This document shows, one piece after another, positions 59,901-64,000 of a stretch of DNA of 64,000 nt. Within the stretch, counting starts at the first letter, position 1, and each line of letters begins with the position of its first letter. A model generated the notes under the pieces. That model searched no databases and had not been told where the DNA came from. It saw only the letters and a list, made by a program, of their open reading frames with translations. The DNA is from Acidobacteriota bacterium (GTDB lineage: Bacteria; Acidobacteriota; Holophagae; Acanthopleuribacterales; Acanthopleuribacteraceae). The stretch lies in contig JACJWC010000008.1 in NCBI GenBank assembly GCA_020637335.1, positions 184,150 through 248,149 of the forward strand, written 5' to 3'. The position numbers and the translations under genes are program-made.

Positions 59901-61919
59901 ATGGCGCTTGGCATCGATGGCTTGGGTCATGGCCGGTTCATTGACCGCATTAAAACCAAAAGCCATGCCGGCCAGGGGTATGTTGGATTCCGCATGGGCC
60001 AAAATCGCTGCATGTTCCGGGGCTCCGGGAAATAAGTCGTGTAGCAAAAATGCGCGTGGTTGCCCAGCTTGCACCGTGATGGCCTGCTGGCCTAATCGGC
60101 CCGCTTCACCCAACAGAGATAAGGTGATTTGGGTGTTGCCGGATTGTTGCGGCGCAGCAATCACAATGGCGGCCTGGTCGGCGCCCGGCACGTATGTGTA
60201 AAGCAGATCGGAAGCAAAGGCGCCAAAGCGGATTGCATTGGCCTTTGCCGGTGAATTGCCGGATGCGGCCAGCCGGTTAAAGGTGGTCAAGCTGGCGGTA
60301 ATGTCCGGTGCAGATGCGTTTAGGCGGACAGCGAATCCGCCTTCACGGTTGGGGAAAGACACGGTTTGCGTTTGGTGGGGGTACAGATTAATGAATATCG
60401 GTTCCAGATCTGCTGCACTGGGCTCCAGCGCGACATCAATGATTTGGTCCCCAGGATTCTCAATCGCGATGAGCGAATCCCATTGTTGCCCATTATTGGC
60501 TACCCACGGAAAAAACAGGACCGGTTCCAGGCCACACGCCAAGGTGCTGTTGTTTTGGCGGTAGTACTGGACATATTTGCCTTGGTTCCTCAATTCAGTG
60601 AATACATCACAGCTGCTCTCGTCCAAATCGTTGTATTCCAGGAACATTTCATAAGGCCATGTCCCATTCACGGCAAGCGAGGTGAAATGGTTGTAGCCAA
60701 GGTTCATGCTGGCGTAACCAGACACGGGCAATTGGCCTGGGATTTCGCCTACGAATCCATTATTTGAAAGATCCATGGCGTACATTTGACTGGCCCATTG
60801 CTTTGGCAGCGTTCCGCTCAACTGGTTGTTGTGCAGATCCAATCGGTCCAGATGGGCCAGTTGCGCCAGTCCTTGTGGTAATGGTCCTTGTAAACCGCAA
60901 TCGGCTATATTTAAAGATGTTAGATGGGACCAGTTAGCCCAATTTTCGGGCAGTTGGGTGTTTAAGGCATTTGATTCCAAGTTTAAATAGGAGAGTTGGT
61001 TGGGGCCCAAATCGGAGAGGCTGCCCTGGAACTGGTTGAAACTCAGATCCAAATCATTCAGGTTGGGAAAATCCGCCAATGTGGGCAACGGGCCCGTCAA
61101 GAAATTGCTTGTCAGGATTAATGTTTCCAACTGGGTCAATCCCGATAAGCCCTCGGGCCATTGCCCTTGCAGACGGTTACTCCAAAAAAATAGCTCGACC
61201 AAGTTGGTATTTAAAACGACCCAATCGGGAATGGTGACAAAGAGATTGTTGCCCAAATTGAGGTGGGTTAGCTGTGGCCAAGCTCGGGCTCCAGCCAAAG
61301 CGCTTTCTTCCAGTTTGTTGTGGGATAAATCCAAATTTTGAATGTTAGGTGCCGCAAAAAAATGGCTGTCAATCGAGGTGAGGTCACTTTCGATAACGGC
61401 TAAGGTTTCGAGTTGATTCAAGTCGCCCAGGAAACCGGGCAAGCGACCAAGTCCAGGCAATTGAAGGAACAAATCCTGCAATTGGGTTAATTGGGACCAG
61501 GAAGAGGGGATCGGGCCTGCAAATCCACTATATAAAAGACTCAGTTTACGCAATTGAACCAACTCAGCCATAAATTCGGGGACTGGCGTTGTCCCTTGGT
61601 GTTTGTTTCCGTACAAATAGAGCGATTCCAGTTGGCTCAACTGAACGATGCTTGCGGGCAAGTTCTCAAAGCTTTGCCCATTTAAACGCAAACCAATTAC
61701 GTGTTCACCGTTTCCGGAAAGGGTGACCCCATACCAGTTTCCTTCGCTGCCGGGCGGTAAAAAGGCTCCGTCCGCGTCGCGCCAACTCCCACTGAAATAC
61801 AGATCGGACCCCAATTGTGTGGCGATTTCGATCAGAGCAGCCCGTTCCGACGACGGGATTTGGGCCAGGACAGCGGTGGTCAACAGGTTTAGCATCAATA
61901 GATTGAGTTTCGGAAACAT
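56958..61919 (-). CDS. Giant secreted protein: LRRs, repeated beta domains, CARDB and beta-helix
   Basis: 1653 residues with a signal peptide (ending VLAQ, ~20). An N-terminal cap like that of plant LRR receptors (ERAALIEIATQLG...GNWYGVTLSG) precedes LRRs of the LxGxLPxxL, plant-specific style at ~60-440. Residues ~460-900 hold repeated beta domains of the kind found in the two LRR proteins at 4.4-8.6 kb (LVLTNPHDQNITVMLTAYP). Next is a CARDB-like domain (~905-1000), then a right-handed parallel beta-helix (~1090-1560: VRNCHLFHFSTQGIVASNG, VVENNRVFTV, ILIQNNQISDCGDGIFLGQG). It is probably a surface adhesin or glycan-binding/cleaving protein; no catalytic residues could be named. Ribosome binding site AAGGA 7 bases before ATG. 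Confidence 0.82.
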   Translation of the reverse strand: MFPKLNLLMLNLLTTAVLAQIPSSERAALIEIATQLGSDLYFSGSWRDADGAFLPPGSEGNWYGVTLSGNGEHVIGLRLNGQSFENLPASIVQLSQLESLYLYGNKHQGTTPVPEFMAELVQLRKLSLLYSGFAGPIPSSWSQLTQLQDLFLQLPGLGRLPGFLGDLNQLETLAVIESDLTSIDSHFFAAPNIQNLDLSHNKLEESALAGARAWPQLTHLNLGNNLFVTIPDWVVLNTNLVELFFWSNRLQGQWPEGLSGLTQLETLILTSNFLTGPLPTLADFPNLNDLDLSFNQFQGSLSDLGPNQLSYLNLESNALNTQLPENWANWSHLTSLNIADCGLQGPLPQGLAQLAHLDRLDLHNNQLSGTLPKQWASQMYAMDLSNNGFVGEIPGQLPVSGYASMNLGYNHFTSLAVNGTWPYEMFLEYNDLDESSCDVFTELRNQGKYVQYYRQNNSTLACGLEPVLFFPWVANNGQQWDSLIAIENPGDQIIDVALEPSAADLEPIFINLYPHQTQTVSFPNREGGFAVRLNASAPDITASLTTFNRLAASGNSPAKANAIRFGAFASDLLYTYVPGADQAAIVIAAPQQSGNTQITLSLLGEAGRLGQQAITVQAGQPRAFLLHDLFPGAPEHAAILAHAESNIPLAGMAFGFNAVNEPAMTQAIDAKRHAAELWAPWLVNNTQFQGRLVLTNPHDQNITVMLTAYPRSGSQQKMQVTLAAQSIWTQPTQALFDGLDGYALQIQSFANPEGEPLGVEAAFFVLLQTPDRAFPSPALTQAVSLAEATDGCSFSGLPDRISALVLVAPHNIGSLPVQLSLFSTYGQRDMQTITLTDAQPKAVLLDELFGPDDLEELNAITARSPRNSILGTTFSFNENREPAMSEAVPVPAADLQIQSFQVRCENDHNAVRFSVQNGGHFPAARPCQVNVSMGDQLVETVWLSALAPDEIQSFSLDLPPNSQATYSLHLDPSNAIPEQIETNNQMTLSAAEPLVQISYDQMSQTEIGDWVHLIFADQMSGQIPLTGLRLTTAQNLIIRAERLKFTISGSATDRAGISPKFVWLSDPSVRLDFDRNTGIIAVNGGQTGGIYRITGNIQGGGSTAWSGVIAHFSRSAYPQSAFREDAEPRVIHPFYPQGFRLGTPAAGSWDLESDSGFFEDLNNYYLLEQPASAQVLELPVGVMRSTITLSNLSCPVSVIGQGSNQSLVLGSYAFKPGSPDNSTTNLLLWGRGPGQLRDFAIWGGDPSEANLPEVSGQAQPFMVGTRTYYRYVYQNVPNGILSLYGGSLHIENMDFRYLNACISMFKGRPQTGWTLDVANSAFFYANQGISCEDLDGIRVRNCHLFHFSTQGIVASNGKRVWIESNQIDGARARGINLDRFSEVLVRDNDVRNSGQTGIHFGGAMREAVVENNRVFTVDRDRENPFADDNRGPDGILPYRPVYEGIKVVRGQWGDSADILIQNNQISDCGDGIFLGQGNIKRAVVSGNQIEARRRGIRLEFGWANTMIEHGESFWGQLEDIWVTADNQLEVIPDEVPIASERHRVLFPCSDQANSIILRPEFAADLGHQIAYYPLPIDFFNTNACPNRTCQDACRVWVSNAASENPSSVYLPQLGPADYLGHGAHFQPMESAPPGQLENLIQAIHTTVFDSLGI

Positions 61920-62094
61920 GGTGTCCTTTCAGAATGAGATCGATTTTGGACGTTCAGCACCTTGTGTGGTTGAAAAAGATTACGCCGGAATCCCTCTTTT
62001 CCCTTGCCAGCACGAACTGCCTTTATTATTCGCCCGCACCAAGTTGTATAAACACAGGAGTGACCAAAACGAAGACTCAAGTGATGAAACTATC

Positions 62095-62126
62095 TGAAGT
62101 CTCACAAGAATGAAGTCTCACAAGAA
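62095..62126. repeat. Perfect 16-base tandem duplication
   Basis: TGAAGTCTCACAAGAA twice in a row in the spacer between the TetR gene and the giant LRR gene. It may be a recent slippage event. The spacer 61920-62152 shows no other feature. Confidence 0.9.
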
Positions 62127-62152
62127 TCGAATCATTCCTTGGTCTGCTCGAT

Positions 62153-63052
62153 CTAATCCAGGTGGGGCAAGCGAAGTTTCAAACTGGCGGCCATTTTTTG
62201 GCAAAAATCTTCAAACGGTTTGAGGCCTACCAGGTTGGCCAACATACCTTGAAGCAGAACGCGGTTTGGCGATTCCGTGGCCAGGTTTGTGGCCATGATC
62301 TGCAGGGATTCTTGAACTTCTAAGCGTTGGTGGTAATCCAGTCCGAATTGGCCAACACGTTGCTGCATTTGAGTGACCCACTCCAACGCTTGAATGCGGC
62401 TTTCATTTTGAATCCGCGCATCACGAGCCGAGCGATTCGCGAGCATTTCCGGCTGTAAGACGGGCTCAAAGGTTAAAGAACTCAATCCCTCTGCGACTTG
62501 ATCCAGAGCCAACATGAGGAAATCCACCACCCGATTAAGGTCAATGTCGAGGCCATCCAAGATGATCAAGGTATGGTATTCGTGCAGAATCCCGTTCAGG
62601 ATGACCGCCAGGTCAATCACAAAAGACTTGATTTTTTCACCATAGAGAAGAAGCAAAAAATCTTCGCTCAGGACCTGCCATGCTTCACGGGCACGATCGA
62701 GAAATTCAAGAAATGCATCGTCCAGTTGGGTAGCAAACTCCTTCAGAATCATCTCGTTAAAAGCTCGATTCTCCATCACGTCTCGAAATTGAAAAACCAA
62801 TTGGGCGCGCATCTTTTCGCGAGCAAGCATTTGCGGATGATTTTTGATGGCGATGATTTCAGCGCGTAAGTTTTCGTCAATCATGGCCAGGACCGCCAAA
62901 GTCAGGGCCTGTTTCGAGGGGAAATGCAGGTAAAGCGCGCCTTTGGAGAGCCCGGCCGTATTTGCGATATCCTGCATCGAAGTCGCGCGAAACCCTTTGT
63001 TTTGAAAGAGTTGCTGAGCAGCCTCCAAGATGTCCTGACGTTTCTGACCCAC
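62153..63052 (-). CDS. TetR-family transcriptional regulator
   Basis: 299 residues, longer than the usual ~200. The N-terminal helix-turn-helix is canonical: RQDILEAAQQLFQNKGFRATSMQDIANTAGLSKGALYLHFPSKQALTLAVL. The C-terminal ligand domain is all-helical, with an added tail beyond ~215 (NRSARDARIQNESRIQALEWVTQMQQRVG...). The start is GTG at 63052 with GGAGG 6-7 bases upstream. It is divergent from an ABC exporter, and the spacer carries a set of TGAC-N6-GTCA operators, so it very likely represses itself and the exporter until a transported compound binds. Confidence 0.9.
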   Translation of the reverse strand: MGQKRQDILEAAQQLFQNKGFRATSMQDIANTAGLSKGALYLHFPSKQALTLAVLAMIDENLRAEIIAIKNHPQMLAREKMRAQLVFQFRDVMENRAFNEMILKEFATQLDDAFLEFLDRAREAWQVLSEDFLLLLYGEKIKSFVIDLAVILNGILHEYHTLIILDGLDIDLNRVVDFLMLALDQVAEGLSSLTFEPVLQPEMLANRSARDARIQNESRIQALEWVTQMQQRVGQFGLDYHQRLEVQESLQIMATNLATESPNRVLLQGMLANLVGLKPFEDFCQKMAASLKLRLPHLD

Positions 63053-63071
63053 TTGTCACCTCCAGCGGATC

Positions 63072-63077
63072 ATTATA
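63072..63077 (-). promoter_or_regulatory. -10 box of the tetR gene
   Basis: Perfect TATAAT on the minus strand (63077-63072), with a weak TTTAAT -35 at 17-bp spacing. The first operator (63082-63095) lies between the two boxes. Confidence 0.6.
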
Positions 63078-63081
63078 CTAC

Positions 63082-63170
63082 TGACTAGCTTGTCATTAAA
63101 TTTGACTAATTGGTCATAAATTTGTTGACTATTTAATCATTCAGGGCAAAAAATAATGACCAATGGGTCA
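63082..63170. promoter_or_regulatory. TetR operator array, TGAC-N6-GTCA
   Basis: Three sites: TGACTAGCTTGTCA (63082-63095), TGACTAATTGGTCA (63103-63116) and TGACCAATGGGTCA (63157-63170), plus a weaker TGACTATTTAATCA (63126-63139). Start-to-start distances are 21, 23 and 31 bp. The last site sits in a perfect 10-bp inverted repeat spanning 63152-63175. Confidence 0.8.
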
Positions 63171-63193
63171 TTATTGATTGGTGGGAGGGTCAT

Positions 63194-64000
63194 ATGCAGC
63201 TTTTTCCAATTCGTGATTTACGGCGTTTGGTTCGGCTCGGTCAGTTTCGGGGCCGACTTTTTGGCCTGGCTTTGGGCTTGGCCCTACTGGAAACCTGGTT
63301 TTCCTTGTGGGTCCCACTCTTGACCCGGGACTTGATCGAAGGGGAAGGGATTCGCACACCGCTCCTGGTTCGTATGGCGCTGGCCCTTGTAGCCCAAGCC
63401 TTGGCTGCAGGACTTTGCCATTTCGTTTTGGGTGTTCTTGGCGCGAATTTGGTATACAACATTCGCAGGGTGTTAACCCAGCACATGTTGCGATTGCCGG
63501 TCCCCTTTTTTGACCAGCATCGTTCCGGTGAATTGGTGAGCCGAGTTGTGGCGGATACCGATAACCTGAAATCGGTTTTGGCCGATCACCTGGTCCCGTT
63601 TCTTTCGGGTTTGGTCTTGATGCTGGGTTCGATTGTGGTCTTGGGCTATTTGGACTGGAAAATGACCATGGTTTTATTGGCTGCCGTGTTGATTGCTTTT
63701 ATTGCGATGGTTCCGGTAGCCGTACAGTTGAATCGGATTGGCAAAGATACCCAATCCGCAGCAGCCCAATTTTCGGGCCGATTAACGGAAGTCTTCCGCG
63801 AAATCCGTCTGGTCAAGGCCTATAATGCCGTGCATATGGAAGGTCAGAAAGCGGCTGAGGGTGTGGGCCAATTGCGAAATTGGGGCATTCAAACGGCCAA
63901 AGTTCAAGCCTTGATGAGTCCTCTTGTTTCAATCGTTTTGATGGGCGCAATGGTGGTCATTCTCGGATACGGGGCTTTGCGCGTGCAACAGGGATCGTTG
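63194..64000 (+). CDS. ABC exporter (MsbA/LmrA-like fused permease-ATPase), N-terminal part
   Basis: 269 residues are visible before the window ends; the ATPase part is not seen. The start ATG at 63194 has GGGAGGG 6-7 bases upstream. The visible part is a type 1 exporter membrane domain: helices at about 22-45, 56-84, 128-150 and 154-178, with the coupling segment LPVPFFDQHRSGELVSRVVADTDNLKSVLADH and the later FSGRLTEVFREIRLVKAYNAV. These are half-transporter signatures of lipid or drug exporters. The divergent TetR gene and operator array predict inducible expression. A second half-transporter may follow. Confidence 0.9.
   Translation, partial: MQLFPIRDLRRLVRLGQFRGRLFGLALGLALLETWFSLWVPLLTRDLIEGEGIRTPLLVRMALALVAQALAAGLCHFVLGVLGANLVYNIRRVLTQHMLRLPVPFFDQHRSGELVSRVVADTDNLKSVLADHLVPFLSGLVLMLGSIVVLGYLDWKMTMVLLAAVLIAFIAMVPVAVQLNRIGKDTQSAAAQFSGRLTEVFREIRLVKAYNAVHMEGQKAAEGVGQLRNWGIQTAKVQALMSPLVSIVLMGAMVVILGYGALRVQQGSL

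Noticed and set aside
62095..62126. 16-base tandem repeat as an operator pair
   Set aside because: It lacks internal symmetry, lies downstream of the TetR gene and far from a recognised promoter; simple duplication is more likely.

Overview
The window looks like chromosome of a Gram-negative bacterium: it encodes a TonB-dependent receptor, a porin-like beta-barrel, periplasmic binding proteins, RND-style membrane-fusion export and many proteins with signal peptides. A full ectoine uptake and synthesis locus points to a salty, probably marine habitat. Class II (B12-dependent) ribonucleotide reductase, dockerin-like EF-hand repeats on secreted proteins, several large leucine-rich-repeat (LRR) proteins and large repeat-filled spacers suggest a big-genome environmental lineage. 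Acidobacteriota (Holophagae-like) or Planctomycetota-like groups are possible, but there is no rRNA or other decisive marker, so this is only a hypothesis. Many genes use GTG or TTG starts.

Layout. 0-1.7 kb: end of kbl, an HNH protein and a PlsC acyltransferase, overlapping, then a terminator. 2.6-8.6 kb: a PilZ/CheX fusion protein and two tandem LPX-type LRR secreted proteins. 8.6-16.8 kb: the ectoine island, with ehuBCDA on the plus strand converging on a minus-strand operon ask-ectA-ectB-ectC-ectD, a terminator, and then a MarR (EctR-like) gene. 17-24.8 kb: MarC protein, a dockerin-bearing secreted protein, ComEC and NrdJ. 24.9-32 kb: a repeat-rich spacer and a six-gene operon (membrane-fusion protein, ABC ATPase, two FtsX-type permeases, response regulator, histidine kinase). 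32-41 kb: TonB receptor, a secreted protein, a glutaredoxin-like protein, an iron-box-like divergent promoter between a porin and an FMN-binding protein/ApbE pair, then a DUF4331/TPR pair. 41-51 kb: PAP2 phosphatase, a two-component system divergent from an LtaS-like sulfatase, an NTF2-like protein, a frameshifted dihaem peroxidase with dockerin repeats, and a BaeSR-like two-component system. 52.7-55.3 kb: two tandem proteins with zinc-ribbon-like, membrane and ankyrin segments. 55.5-64 kb: methyltransferase, a 1653-residue LRR/CARDB/beta-helix protein, a TetR regulator and the start of an ABC exporter with an operator array between them.

The strongest unexplained signal is a family of about 120-140 bp elements, eight copies plus a remnant, between 48.7 and 56.9 kb. 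Each is built from three stems: a small palindrome, a long CCTAGGGT...ACCCTAGG hairpin and a second small palindrome. Copies differ by paired changes in the stems and keep one fixed mismatch, which suggests selection on the folded structure. Several occur as head-to-head pairs. Two other dispersed repeat families lie at 24.9-25.7 kb and 31.9 kb. No tRNA, rRNA, CRISPR array, transposase or phage gene was recognised.
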